64,000 bases of DNA from Apostichopus parvimensis (lineage: Eukaryota; Echinodermata; Holothuroidea; Aspidochirotida; Stichopodidae), in NCBI GenBank assembly GCA_000934455.1, contig KN882586.1, positions 122,201 through 186,200 on the forward strand. The letters run 5' to 3'. Position 1 is the stretch's first letter. Every line of letters starts with the position of its first letter. Made by a program: the position numbers and the translations under genes. Below, in pieces: positions 34,702-47,371 of the stretch. The notes beneath the pieces were generated by a model. It worked only from the letters and a program-made list of their open reading frames with translations. It was not told the origin of the DNA and did no database searches.

Positions 34702-37489
34702 ATGGCGCATCCAGTGCAATTATCAACGTTCTTGCGGTGGAATTTGCCAACTTTTGGTTACGAGACAGACGACTTGAATGGGCGTGATATGGTAACCAAA
34801 ATTTGGTGCACTGCTTGTCGCACCCACATCGACAAAATCACAAGTGATGCTAGGATTCGAGGCCAGGCAAAGGATGACATCAAAGCTTTCGCCACAGGCT
34901 CGTTGTTCATCAGCAAGCACACGGCAACGAGGCATCTCTCATGAAAGGTAGGCAAACAATATGTAGGAGTAAATAAAGTTGAACCTTCAATCAGCCTTTA
35001 TTTTATGTCTTCCTTTCCAAACACGGAGAGACTCATGGTTATCTGACTGACTGATACACAAATTATTATTGGATGGATTAAACAGTACCTACCTGTCACA
35101 TACGTGTTTTACAGTGTCTTCTGATATGTAAAACAGTATAGGTCTTCCCCTCCAGTCGCCTGTTCTGACAGGCTACTACAGCGAAATTTATAGTTTTCAA
35201 TATTGCACATTGTCATATAAACAGGCAATTTAGAGCCTGTATGTACATGCTTCATCCGAAATCTTCAAATGATAGTGTTTTCGCTCCCAATAGTAACGAG
35301 GAGATTGTGAAACTCAAAGCCTAACACACCGTTGTATAGGTAAATTTGGAGCCTATACCGAGATTTTCTATGTACAAGTATCACCTGATATTTTCAAATT
35401 ATAGTTTTCGCTCTGAACAGTAAGAAGATGGTGAAACTTATAGCCTAACACACTGTAGCATTGGTAAATTTGGAGCCTATTCCGATATTTTCTGAAATGC
35501 TGGCATTTGTTTTTGGGTCTTTCAATAATTAAATGCTGAAAACAGCTGGAGCACTTTCCATTGTATTAATTTATTCCCACAGGCATATGCTGTGGTGCCT
35601 GCTATTCATGATGCCATAAACAAGTGTGCCCGGGAGGCATACCGAAATATGTTGACAACTGCATACTATGTCGCCCTGAATGGATTACCACTGTCCACAT
35701 TCAAAACATTTGTTGAGGTGCAGAAAAAGAATGGTGTCAAGCTGCTACACAAAACAGACACCAGTCGTAGGGCAGGCGAGTTTGTGGAAGAACTTGCGGA
35801 TGCCATTCGCAGAAAGATTGCCAAGTTGCTGCAGTCCGCCGCTGCATTTTCGGTTGTAAGCGATGGGTCCCAAGCAAGGAAGACAGGAAAGGAAAAAAGA
35901 AATGGTGATGGTGAGAGTCATCAAAGCAGGTTCATTGAAAATACATCAAATCTATCAACCCATTCTGATTAGAGTATGTTGCAGTAACCACACTTATTGT
36001 CACATCACTGGTGGCTGTCATTGGTTAAAGCTTGCTGTCAAGGACACTCTGATGAAAGAGAAGATTTTTGAGCAAGTAACAGACCTGATAACAAGATCAG
36101 GTAAATTCAAGAGACACTTTTGAGTAACTCGGGGTTCAGGTCTACCAGTTTCCGAAGGTTCGCGGTACGCGGTTCGTAAGTCACCAGAGAGATGGAGTCC
36201 GCATCCTGTTGAATAACTGGATAATCCTTGCACAGGCCATCGAAAACTCTATTGACAACCAGCAGCACAGCTCGTTGAATGCAAAACTGCATGGTATCTT
36301 GAAGAAACTTCGATCTCTTCACTTCCTGTCTGCCACCTGTCTGTTCTTGGAAATACTGGATGTTGTCTCTGCTTTGTCCCTGAAAGTTGAGAAAGGAGAA
36401 CTACATGCCTTCGAAGTGATGCCAGCCCTAGAGCAGACCAAGTTACGTATCCAGGAGCTACAGGTTGAAGACTCTGAGGACCCTGTGAAAAAATGCTGGC
36501 TACACCGTTGATGACGAAGCTGAGATTAGATCGGGAAACCGAGAGTTTGTGCAGGTCACCCTAGACAGGATGGTTCATGCACCACCCCACCGACAAGCTG
36601 GAATTGCGATGACGCCTGGCATTGGCACAGTCAAACAAAATGCACTATCTGATCTGTGCCAGTGCTTGGATGACCAGTTTACTTCATTTACCCATGACCT
36701 GTATAAGCATATGCAGTGGATAAACCCGGCCAACTGGAGGATTGATGATTCATCATCTGAAGTGGAATCTCTGGAGGCCATAAGTGATTACTTTCCTACT
36801 ACACTTGAAGCTGTGGGCTACGAATCATACGAAATCTACGAAAGATGAAGCGAGAGTGGAACCTGATGAAGGTAGTACAGAGAAATTACTATCAGGGATT
36901 TCCGACATGCGATCTGTGGGGGCAGGTCCTGCAGTACAGGAGTATGAATTCCCGAACTTATGCTCACTCATAGATGTTGTAATGGCGATAGGAGTAAGGA
37001 AATCGATGGTAGAATCAGTATTCAGTGTGCTCATCTCCATGATGTCTGATCGGAGGCTTTCGCTGAAACACACATGGAGGACCTGATGCTGATAAAAGCA
37101 AATGCTCGCATATGGTTGGAGACAGAGAGAAAGGCAATTATCGATGATGCTCTAGATCAGTACATGAAGAAGAAACGACGTAAACAGAGGATAGAACTAT
37201 CCGTTCCAGTCGAGAAGAGACCAAGGCACAACCTGGATAAGGCACAACCTAGATGTCACAGCTGACACAGAAGAAGATCCCAGCAGCAGTAGCAGCAGTT
37301 CTGACACATGGGGGGTCTGACCCAGAGATCAACAGTGGCACCTCGGACCTAGAAGATGCTGAGGATGAGGAACATGGTGTTTCGGAGAAGCTAGGTGCTT
37401 CCTCTGAACCGGACAGGTTGGATGTATCTTGGATGAACCAGGCATCTCCAAATGAAGACTCTGACACCGAGTCTGACTCATCATTTTAA
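34702..37489 (+). pseudogene. hAT transposase, KIAA1586-like, with intron and many lesions
   Basis: Exon 1 (ATG 34702 to 34947) encodes a BED-type finger region (IWCTACRTHIDKI, FISKHTATRH) and has an in-frame TGA at 34942-34944, one codon before donor GTAGGC. Exon 2 starts at 35583 after TTTATTCCCACAG, in matching phase. It encodes AYAVVPAIHDAINKCAREA, FSVVSDGSQARKTG, NWIILAQAIENSIDNQQH, LNAKLHGILKKLRSLHFL, the acidic LEQTKLRIQEL area, and a C-terminal VESVFSVLISMMSDRRLSL / MEDLMLIKANA dimerisation segment. The frame changes at least at about 35900, 36130, 36510, 36800 and 37075. Motif order is that of the hAT group that includes human KIAA1586. It is inactive. Confidence 0.75.
35221..35580 (+). 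repeat. ~120-bp tandem repeat inside the hAT intron
   Basis: Units starting near 35221, 35338 and 35462 share GGTAAATTTGGAGCCTAT, then TTTTCAAAT.ATAGT, TTTTCGCTC and GTGAAACT.A.AGCCTAACACAC. The last unit is partial. Confidence 0.55.
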
Positions 37490-38146
37490 TATGCCACCCC
37501 ATAAGGGGCCATTCTAACTTGGGAGGAAATTAGATCACATACTGTAGTGTGCATGAGTTTACAATATATACACATCAAGAAGGGCCTCGTGCTACTGGTG
37601 AACTTGAGCAGCCTGATATCCGTACGAAATGCTGTTATTCTGAGGGGGAAACAAAAGAAAACTGTGTCTATAACTTTGATATACAATACAACTGAGAGTA
37701 TTGTTAGTAAGACGAGACATCCGACACCAGCTAACATGAAGACCACTACTTAGTCTTTTATGATCTCCATAAGTGTAAAGTATATTCACATGGTTTGTCT
37801 TATTGAACTTTAAACGCTGAATGAAGCAACTACACAAAGTGGAAAATAGTTTCTACCCTTTTTACTTTGTATTGCTTGTTTTGAGAGAAAATAAAGACAG
37901 CTCAACTGCAGGACTTCAAAATAATATACTCTATTTCTCTTCATGCCTCACATGATAAATAGTACTTACTAGGCCTGCATTGGCCCTGCATATATTGAGG
38001 AGAGCAAAACGCTCTCCTGAAATCCCCCAGGAGAGGAGAAAGACGATTGTGATTTCGTCCAGGAGAGCGATTTGAATGCATTGGTGGTCCCAGGAGAGCA
38101 ATTTACTACTCTCCTGGATTTTTTAGAAATGAAGGCCTGAAAATCC

Positions 38147-38316
38147 CCATTATTTAACTTCTCTCCAATGGAGTCCTTGACGGGGACTTCATTGTCCTGC
38201 CTGATCCTTTTTTCTACTAAACTAAACTAAACATTCAACTCCTAATGTACACTTTACTATACTGTTTGCATTACTGTAATTGTTCCAAACTTGGTTTATC
38301 TCCCTGATAGCTCATC
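38147..38316. other. Short leader before CACTA copy 2
   Basis: No gene. CTGATAG (to 38310) may be the 3' splice site six bases before the ATG at 38317, matching the arrangement in copy 1. Confidence 0.35.
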
Positions 38317-40300
38317 ATGGATCATGGTCCACAGTCATATCGCACCAGGAGAAGAAAACTCAACGATGAAGTGTTAAACTACATAGAAATAATATCAGAT
38401 GAATCTTGCTGGCAAAATAATTTATCTTGACCAATAGATTACACCAGGAAGGACGATGACAAATCTTTACATATCAAGGAAAAAAAAGTAGCCAACTGGA
38501 ACAGTTGCAGCAACTGGAACAGTTGTATGAAAATGATAGTGCTGATGGTGTTGACAGTGATTTGTTCCATACCTTTTACTCAGATGTTGATCAACTATAT
38601 TCTGACTCAGATGGTGAAATTGATGGAAGGGATGAAATCAATACCACACTAAAAATTCGGCAATGGGCCTCAAAGTATAATATTTCTCATGCTTCACTCT
38701 CTGAGCTCCTTGTCATTCTTCAAATGACCACCCTGACCTTACAAAAGACCTTACAACTTTACTAGGCACGCAAACCAAAGTGGACACAATTGTCTGAGGA
38801 GGTGAATATTACCATATTGGGATTGATAATGGAATTACCTCTATTTTGAACTCAAGACAAAAGTCCCTAAGTAGTAAATACAAAATGATAATGTTGCATG
38901 TAAACATCGATGGTTTACCGCTATTCAAGAGCTCAAACTCGCAGTTTTAGCCCATGTTGGGTATGATCACTGCATATGAGAGAAAGTGCCCTTTTGTGAT
39001 TGGCTTGTACTATGGGAAAAGGAAACCAACTGATTTGGAATTCTTGAATGAATTTCTAGCAGACTACCAAAATGTTGAGCAAAATGAAATTAAAGTTCAG
39101 GGAGAAAAGCTTACAGTGGTTATGATAGCAATTATATGTCATGCACCCTGCAAGAGACATGGTCAGAAACATCGAGGGTCATAGTGGCTACTCTGGCTGT
39201 GATAGATGTGTTCAGAGAGGCGTGTACATCAACAAAGTTACTTTCCCAGAAGCAGAACATCGCACTGACCAGTCATTTCGAGATATGCTAGATGAAAATC
39301 GTCATCTCCGGGAAACTCCACTATCCAACTTTCATTGGGCATGGTATCTAACTTCCCTCTAGACTACATGCACGTAGTATGTTTGGGGGTGACACGCAGA
39401 CTGGTAAACAGGTCCACTAAAGGTCCACTAAAGACAAGACAGCCCTCCACTTATCAGAGAAATTTGGGCAAAATTGCAATCGTTTAATGGTGCTCTAAAA
39501 CGTGAATTTGCTCGCCAACCCCGATCTCTGAATGAGTTTGAACGGTGGAAAGCCACAGAGCTTCGGCAATTTCATTGTTGTCCAGTTGTTCTTTACAGAA
39601 TCATTGCAAAGCCATTTTATGAAAATTTAATGCTTTTATCTGTTGCTATGTTTATATATTCCAGTCCATTCAACTGTAGCAGTTACTCTCAGCTTGGCCA
39701 CCAGTTAATTGATACTTTCATCAAGCAACTCTCTATGGCAATGACATGACTACATACAATGTACATGGACCTGTTCATTTGAACGAGGATGTACAACAAT
39801 ATGGTGCATTGGACAATGTATCCGGTTTCCCTTTCGAAAGTTATTTGCGACAGATAAAAAGAATGGTTAGGATTCAAAGTACCCCTTACAACAAGTTATT
39901 CGGCGTCTTTCTGAAAACCATATAGCATTTCCTACTAAAAGCCAAGAAGTTTTTGAGCAGCCCCACAATGGTGGACAGATTCCTGAGACCATGGTAACTT
40001 CCTCACAATACGAACGAAGTACTCACTATCAAATATCTACCGGGAACAACTGTGTGAAAATTGGTGAGGAAATTGTTCTTGCCAGAAACTTCTTTGTCAG
40101 CGATGGCAGCAAGTTCATATTATATGAAAAGTTTTGTCACAAAGACAACTCTTTTCACATATCCACTGGATACCACCAAACTTGGCATATTCAAGATCTA
40201 ATTACTCAGTGGGAAACTAGAGTATGCTCCAATCTCAAGTATCGTGGAAAAATATGTCCTTATTCCTCGGAAGAAAAGCTTTGTGGTAGTGCCACTCCTC
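38317..40300 (+). pseudogene. CACTA/EnSpm-like transposase, copy 2 (heavily decayed)
   Basis: The N-terminus at 38317 (basic, SYRTRRRKLNDEVLNY) parallels copy 1 and stops at about 38430. Further pieces follow in changing frames: an acidic SDSDGEIDGRDE stretch, IRQWASKYNISHASLSELL, PFVIGLYYGKRKP (about 38990), GHSGYSGCDRCVQRGVY (about 39178), FPEAEHRTDQSFRDM, NFPLDYMHVVCLGVTRRL (about 39350), FERWKATELRQF, a YLRQIKRMVR segment (about 39845) and the C-terminal VEKYVLIPRKKSFVVVP (about 40250). This copy keeps the two segments missing from copy 1. At least five frame changes make it non-functional. Confidence 0.75.
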
Positions 40301-40363
40301 CATTTTTGAAATTGTACCGTACCTGATCATGGCTATTCATTATCATCATTACTGTCTTTCAGC

Positions 40364-42021
40364 ATGTCTGATACTCAAACTTTCTTGGTTGTTGCATTTG
40401 CTGGTGAAGACGGTGTAGGAGTCATTCCACCCCAATGGAGAACTGGCGAAAGAGAATGCTTCTGGCCAACGAATATGTCTTCCACAAGGTTTGAGAAGGC
40501 AGTTAAGTCAGTGGAAGACTCGCAAGCATCTTGGACAAGACATACCATTCGGGTTCTGTCATGAACAGGTATTGTAAACACAATTAATTCAAATGCAAGT
40601 GAAAAATGATTTGCAATAACAATGTTTCTTTCATTAACATCATGTTTTTTTGTTACTTTCATGGATGAAGGTGCTACAAAGACCACAATATTTCACTGTA
40701 TAGTGTAGTACATCTCCACGACGCAAATGTTCAAACTGACCAAGTGTATCTTTCTGTACATATAGGTTATGTACGAGATTAAAACCTTTCATTTACAGGT
40801 AGGACCATACCACTGTATAGTGTACAGTAGTTTACTAGTTCATCACAGATGTTGACTATCAAGATTTTTTATCAATTGTTACATTTCTTCAGGTTCCTTT
40901 GCATAGGCAATGGTATTATTGACCATGGCTGAGGAGACTTCAGGCTTAGCTACTGAAAATGAAGATGAGAGGCCATCAAAACGAAGAAAGTTGTAAATGT
41001 CAAATATAGAAGTTTGTCAATGTTCGATTTAAATATACCAAGCAAACCTGCTACAAAACAAATGTTGGTGATACATTCCAAAATCACTATCATTGATCTT
41101 TCGCATAGAGATACTGACAGTGAAGATACAGTCTCACCCAAACATCTTAAACCGAAGTGTCATCCTTACTGACTTAACAAGTATGAAACTCAGATAGTTC
41201 AGCTAATAAAGTTGAGTTATTTTTTTATTAACTCTAGCTCTAGATTTAAATGGACCTATAATCAGCTGAAATCATATCGGACATAAAAATCCCATATGTT
41301 CAAATCAGACACAAAACTCTAAACATGGATATTATGGTAAAGGCAAATTCCCTGCTCTACTTACAAAATATCTATTTCCTTTCCATTGTCAGAATCGCCG
41401 GTATGTGTCTTCTCTGACGACACAGATGAAGAAGCTGAGAACAGTTTCACCCTTCCTCCATCGATTCATCCATTGGCTCCCCTTCCAACGCCATTGACTA
41501 CATATGAATATCCTAAATCACAGAGGCAAAACTTTCCTCATGCTGTCGTATAACCACTAAGTGCAAGGCACTCTACCGGGTCTACCCAGTCACTAGCAGG
41601 GTCCATTCGGAACATATCTCCCATGCCAACCCCATATTCGATTGTTAATGATGTGTATACCGTAACTTTAAACATAAGGCATAGAACATGGTCTACATTT
41701 GTAAAGGTTCAAGTACTGCTATCATGCACATTTCTTTGACCTGCAGATCAAGAACTGCTGACTGGTAACATGGCAACCGTGCAAAATATGACTTCAGTTA
41801 CTGTCTACTAAGGCTTCATATTTCTCTTTTTTTTAATTACTGTGCTTGTATGCCATGGAATGCAATGTAAATACAGTACCAGTCTGCTATTCTTCTCACA
41901 TTGCACTTCCACTTCAAAGTCACTACTTTTAACATCTGATGTTGCTTTTACGAGACTTTAACTGATGTTGTCTCTTAACAGCAACTCAGAAGAAGATCCT
42001 TATGATTTTGGCTGAAATAAG
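40364..42021 (+). pseudogene. DUF4806-type accessory gene, copy 2 (decayed)
   Basis: Exon 1 (40363-40568) follows TTACTGTCTTTCAG; ATG 40364. It encodes FLVVAFAGEDGVGVIPPQW, ECFWP and SWTRHTIRVL, with an in-frame TGA at 40561-40563 just before the donor. Exon 2 (from 40893) aligns with copy 1 exon 2: after an in-frame TAG it reads MAEETSGLATENEDE and SKRRK. Exon 3 (from 41393) starts with RYVSS and, after a shift, DDTDEEAENS plus a Pro-rich stretch, stopping near 41553. A 40-base candidate exon at 41982-42021 encodes TQKKILMILAEIR, similar to the helix before DUF4806. Same order and strand as copy 1, behind the transposase. Confidence 0.65.
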
Positions 42022-42055
42022 GTAACTGAAGCGCCAAACAGTTACAAATTCCCAT

Positions 42056-42494
42056 CTAATTCAGTTCCTTTAAGGTTTCCCACTTGGATTTTGAGAAATT
42101 GCCACATGACGTACACTTGCCACTTGCATCTGTCCCTCTTCTCACAGGTCTGGATGAACGTGCCGGACTGACGTAAATGTTGAGAAACGTTTGGTAAATG
42201 GCCCATACTTTGTCCTATGTAAGAAAAAAATACATACACTATTGAGCTACATTAGCCTAGTCATTTACCGAACCTTCCACTATAATATTGAAAAACCTTT
42301 ACTACAGTAATACATACCTTATCAATGGTAGGCCTTGTAAGTTGTAGTGCTTGCACAGTAGAGTATTCGTTACTGGATAGTAACGGCATGACTTCTTGTA
42401 TTGTTTTTGCGAAGTCATAGAAGTACTTGCGGCAGGTAATCAACGTTGGACAGTTCACGATATAACTTTCGACAAATACAAGGTGTGGAGTTAG
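42056..42494 (-). CDS. Unrecognised gene, last two exons
   Basis: Two minus-strand exons fit perfectly. Exon A (42494-42318, 59 codons) starts after AATCAATAG and ends at donor GTATGT; it encodes TPHLVFVESYIVNCPTLIT and ALQLTRPTIDK. Exon B (42214-42056) starts after CTTACATAG in the same phase, encodes DKVWAIYQTFLNIYVS, a CTSCGNFSKSKW segment, and ends with TAG at 42056-42058. Both exons are fully open. The C..C pair could be half of a metal site. I do not recognise the protein. Upstream exons, expected at higher coordinates, were not identified. It is convergent with the DUF4806-type copy 2. Confidence 0.5.
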
Positions 42495-45155
42495 CTATTG
42501 ATTTATGGTAGATCGTGTATCACTCACTGTCTCGTGCAGGTTTCATTTGTTTTAGTAGTGACAAGACTAAAATTACCGTTTCTGGTCAAAACATTAACTC
42601 AAAGATTCACAACTGTTTTCTTGCACATTTTCACCCTGTCGTCAGTAGGTGGGCAGATCTTGTCCGAAGCGCAGTAAGGAGGATGCTGTGAGAATTAATC
42701 ATAAATGATGTCGCCATACGTGTGAACTGGACAGGACAAGGGGAGAAACTAGCCTTGAAGGACCTGTTCCTTCGAAAAGTTCTAGAAAGTTCCTACAATT
42801 TATTGATTATCTGCTTACTTTACATTACATAGGCCTTACTTTTTTGGCAAAGTTATTTTCCCGTATCTATTTGCTTTATTGTAACGAGAACGTCCCCGGC
42901 ATCGCTTTCGATTGATAACGGACAGATCCACGGCCAAGAAAAATTCAGTGGACAAGCACATTCGTGATAGGCAGAAACGGACGATGAGACATGTATTGTA
43001 CGCACGCGAGAAAAGAATATTACACGTCTTGACCAAGATTACATATACGCTAAAAAAATATCCTGCCTGTGGTCGGATCCTTATTATGATAGGCATGTTA
43101 GATAAGGCTATTAGTTGATAATTGTATACCAAGATATCTCCGGCAGAGACTCAATTCCAATTCTCAGATGGCAACGTAATTGGCATACATAGATTCAACT
43201 TGCCTTACTAACCGTGAAAACAAAAGAAGAATACGGCACGAGCAAAGGATTTGGTTTTAAAGTCAGTAAAGGAACCTGGAATTTGCTGGGATATATGGGT
43301 GGAGTTTATATTAAAGGGACGAAGTTCCCATTCCTTTAAAACATACACAAATTATATATTATTATGAAGAACTTACCTGCATATTCTTTCAATCTAAAGA
43401 ACTGAAAGTTTTTCTTTTTGACTTTCTTCTTTTTTCAATTGTAGAAGCCTTTAGGAAGAACAAAGACACTTGCAACTCCACATGTGATTTAACGAAACTG
43501 TACACTGTAAAATATGTCTCTGTATATTTACAAAAGAAAAGCTGTCAATTAGTTTGCATCTGTTTTTTCATCAGTGTACAACAGCAACTGTAAATGCACA
43601 TGTACGGTTTGTGTAGAAACATATTCATTTGTATTTATTCAGGTAGAATTTTATGTGGCCACATAGAAAAAGTGATGTAAAATTCAAAATACTTTTTGTA
43701 TATTCGTCGAACTGTTTTCGTTTTTGGAAAGAAGGTATCCGTTAATTTAAAAAATTACAGTTTGTATACACGGTGAAAAGTTGTGGTTGAAAGTCAAAAT
43801 TATGTATCCAAAACAAGCTGCTATATGTTGGTAAAGTAATTTGTGATCCTGGGGGACTCTTATGTGGAGAGGAATTTGTTGTACATGAAAGGGATTTAGA
43901 TGAAAAAAATAAAACGTTATACCAAGAGGAACACATTGAGAGAGTCAAATTTACCAAACACACGTACCTTTATTACCAACATGCAATCTTGACAGGTCTT
44001 TTACACTTTTAGGATAACATCATATACAGCAAATGTGGAATTAGCACTGCAAACAACAATGTAACAATATATTACACTAACATGAACAGTTTAGATATCA
44101 TTCGAAAACAGGGATAAAGTGTGAATTTGACTACCAGTGCGTTGCAAAACAGTGATATTATCATACTACTACTAAACTATCTCAGCATATTAATGTGGAC
44201 TTTCCTGATGATATTAGACTTCCAAGGGTAGCATACTATTTAAGCAAGATTGATAAATGCTGAATAGCAGGGGGTCAATTTACCTTATGAACCTACCAAG
44301 GATACTGCTGTCCATTGTAATTAGCACTCTTACAAAGAGATAGTGTCTAGAATGAAAGAGCAACGCCTAAAAACTACTACTCTATGACATACTAAAGAAA
44401 TAGGAAACAAAACAACAACATGAACCTGGAAAGCACTTAAGTTGCATTGAAACTGAACCTCAAACAAAAAGCTATAAACAGTATGAAACTCAAATACTAG
44501 TTATATGGTTAGAGTACTTAAAAGGATTTCTTGTAGTAAAAATACTTTGTTTCGAATGAATACAATTGCTACTCTTCGAAATAAGCTTTACTGCTATCAG
44601 AACAACTCCGAATTCAATAAAAAGAAAATAGTTAGATTGATGGTCAATGCCAAAGTGATGAAACTTCCATTGAAATGCTCAGGCACACTGGGATATTTTT
44701 TGGGTAAAATTAACCCTTTCCAATATATAGAACAATCCAAAAATGTACTTGCTAAAATTTGGGATGTCTTTATATAATTACATCCAACTTCTACCGGAAA
44801 AGTTACTATGAGGTTGTTCTGAACAGAATGATAGTTTGTATTTAAGAAAATACAATGTTTCGTTAAAAGACTTCTGAAGCAAGCAGATTACCTTATTGTT
44901 TATTAAGTATTTTCAAAATCAACTTTAAGTTACATTGTAACATGAATAGTTCAGAGAGTCAGCAGTTTTTAAATGGAGGTATCATTAAACAAACCAAAAT
45001 AGAATACGGCATTGAAAAAAAAAAATTTAATGCAGTTAACTCAAGTAGCTTAATACTTTTGGCCAACAAATGTGAACTTTTTACGTCCCCATAACACAAT
45101 CCTTTGTCAATCCAGTAGCAAAGAATGTAGAGTACGACCACATTCACTGTATATC
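42495..45155. other. No gene seen
   Basis: AT-rich. Frames at 42836-43132, 43742-43963 and 44505-44777 have no recognisable motif and no splice support. The lower part is downstream of the minus-strand gene ending at 45156. Confidence 0.35.
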
Positions 45156-46189
45156 TCATTCTCTACATTCTTTCATCCGCTCACAAAGAGAAGTTACTTT
45201 CGGATTTATACACCATCTGTAAGATTTCTTTGCCCTAGACCCTTTCCCTGGATCAATCTCGAACAGTATTCTGTACGTAATAATTTCAAAAATGTTTCAT
45301 GAGTCCAATCTATCTTTGTTTACAATGAGAACATTTAATGTTGCACAACATTTGTTGCCATTGACACCGACATAAAGCTATTACTGAACACACTGAAGAT
45401 GACTTTGCAGTTGTTTTTGCATGATCTCAACAAGATGGAGGAACTGTAGTTTGAATGCACCTCCTTTGTTAATCTGTCAAGAAACTAGGTTTCAGCTGTA
45501 CCTGTGTATGTATTCCATGGTTGCTTCAACCTCTGTGGGATAGCATATGTTGAACACATAATAGCTCATGAACAACATCTTCAACGCAGCAATAATGGAT
45601 GAAGGATACAGCAGAGGATCCCAATCGACTGTTATTGCCATTCTGTTTCTAAGAATTGGATTGCCACCTGTTACATAAAAACAAAAGCATTTGTTATTAA
45701 TATCTTACAGCAGGGCGTATCCAGGGGGGGGGGCACAACATGCGCGCGCCCCCCTATTGGCCGTCACCAAAAAAAAAAAGTTTAGCAAAAATAAATAAAA
45801 AATTTATGACGACCTTTATGTGAGATGTCGGTGATCGCTCAACCCCCCTCCCGTATGCTTTATTTTTGGTTTGCCAAAAAAAGGTTCTGGCGAAGTTCGG
45901 CAGCATAATAGTGTTAGAAACATAGATGGTAATTGTGTTTGTATTATCGCGTAGCACAGGGCGTGTAGAAGGCCTCTGGGCTACCTGAGGGAAGCCCATA
46001 ATAGCTCCGTGCATAACACGTGAGGTTACTCTATCGAGGCCAAAAATTTGACTTGTTCATTCACGAAATTTATTTCTGCTGACCTTTTATGCCTCAAATT
46101 TGTTGTGTACAATTTTTCTTGATCTCGATTTGCAAATTACTAATCATACTTTGCTAACACGATAAGACGTTATTATAGTATTATAGTAT

Positions 46190-47092
46190 TAGACGTGGAG
46201 CAGTAAGGCAATCACCGAAGCCAATGGTCTGATAGCCGCCCTTACCTCATCATCGTTTGTTGTCGCATGTGTGTGTGCTTCATACATCTTTGGGTACACC
46301 AAATCCCTTAGTGTGATGCTGCAATGTACTAGTATGGATGTCATCAGGGCCTACGAGCAGATCACAATGGTCACCGACGAGATCAAGGCTGTCCGGGATG
46401 ATGTTGATGCCGAATTTGATAGGCTATTCACCTCCATGTCTACTATGGCCGAGGCTGCTGGCATAGAAATTACCGTTCCCAGGACCTGTCGCAGACAGAC
46501 TGCTAGGACAAATGTTCCAGCAGATGGCAGCAGCAAAATCTATTGGAAGAGGGCTGTTTTCATTCCATATTTGGATGGCCTGGTTACTGAGCTGTCAAAT
46601 CGTTTCACCAGCCTGTCCCATAAAGCTGTTCGGGCGTTGTGCCTTCTTCCAGTGAACATTGACCTCTGCTCTGATGACAAGGTCGATGCCATCGTGCAGT
46701 ATTACGGCCCGGACATGCCATCTCCTGCTTCTGTCTCCCAGAAGGTTCAGCTCTGGAAACGGTTCTGGCGGGAAGTGGATGACGCTGAAAGACCAAAAAC
46801 AGTCAGCGACACACTACGGCAGATGAACAGCAAGTAGTTTCCAAATGTCTGTGCTGTACTCCAGATTTTGCTTCTCCTGCCAGTTACGAGTGCCGAGGTT
46901 GAGCGAGTTCATTCCGCCTTCAAGATTGTCAAGACGAAGCTTCGCAGTACCATGTTAGAAGACCGCCTCAATGCCTTGATCCTGTTGTATTTCCATAAGG
47001 ACATTGCCTTGGACTATGATGAAATTGTCAACATCTACAGTCACAAGCATCCACGAAGGATGACATTTCTTAACCCAATGGAAGAGAAGTAA
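46190..47092 (+). pseudogene. hAT transposase, C-terminal half with one stop codon
   Basis: Frame from about 46199 (SSKAITEANGLIAALTSSS), through YIFGYTKSLSVMLQCTSMDV, KAVRDDVDAEFDRLF and YLDGLVTELSNRF, to LLLLPVTSAEVERVHSAFK, the hAT dimerisation motif. A single in-frame TAG at 46835-46837 interrupts it; the same frame resumes directly. The N-terminal half is missing, as in the copy at 5127-6979. The two copies belong to related but clearly different lineages. Confidence 0.75.
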
Positions 47093-47316
47093 TTATCTCT
47101 GCATCAATTTCAGTCAAATTTACCAGTAATGCAACCACTGTACAGTCAGACCATATTGCTATTGTTGCGAAACTTGATGTTGTAAATCATTGAGAAACTA
47201 AAGTAAAATTCATAAATTTCTTAAAGGCTTTCATGGTGAAACTTGGCAATCACCAGATTTCCCAGTCGGTCACAAGTTTTACAAACACTAAGTGACATGC
47301 CAGCCATACTAAATTG

Positions 47317-47371
47317 NNNNNNNNNNNNNNNNNNNNNNNNNNNNNNNNNNNNNNNNNNNNNNNNNNNNNNN
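47317..47371. other. Assembly gap (55 unknown bases)
   Basis: Run of N near the right end of the hAT copy. Confidence 0.95.

Larger units (their letters stand above)
34166..38146 (+). mobile_element. 4-kb hAT element with KIAA1586-like transposase
   Basis: The ends are inverted: AGGTCTTCATTTATAA at 34174 and TTTCTAAA..-type TTAGAAATGAAGGCCT ending at 38138. Just outside are AAAAATCC (34166-34173) and GAAAATCC (38139-38146), a 7-of-8 match that fits a hAT target duplication; the exact end is uncertain by one base. Subterminal zones (34190-34310 and 37998-38120) carry many GGAGAGC / GCTCTCC words in both orientations, typical transposase-binding repeats. The transposase gene fills most of the plus strand. 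Confidence 0.75.

Noticed and set aside
44505-44777. 90-codon plus-strand frame
   Set aside because: No known motif, no splice or promoter support, antisense flank of the SAMD3-like gene.
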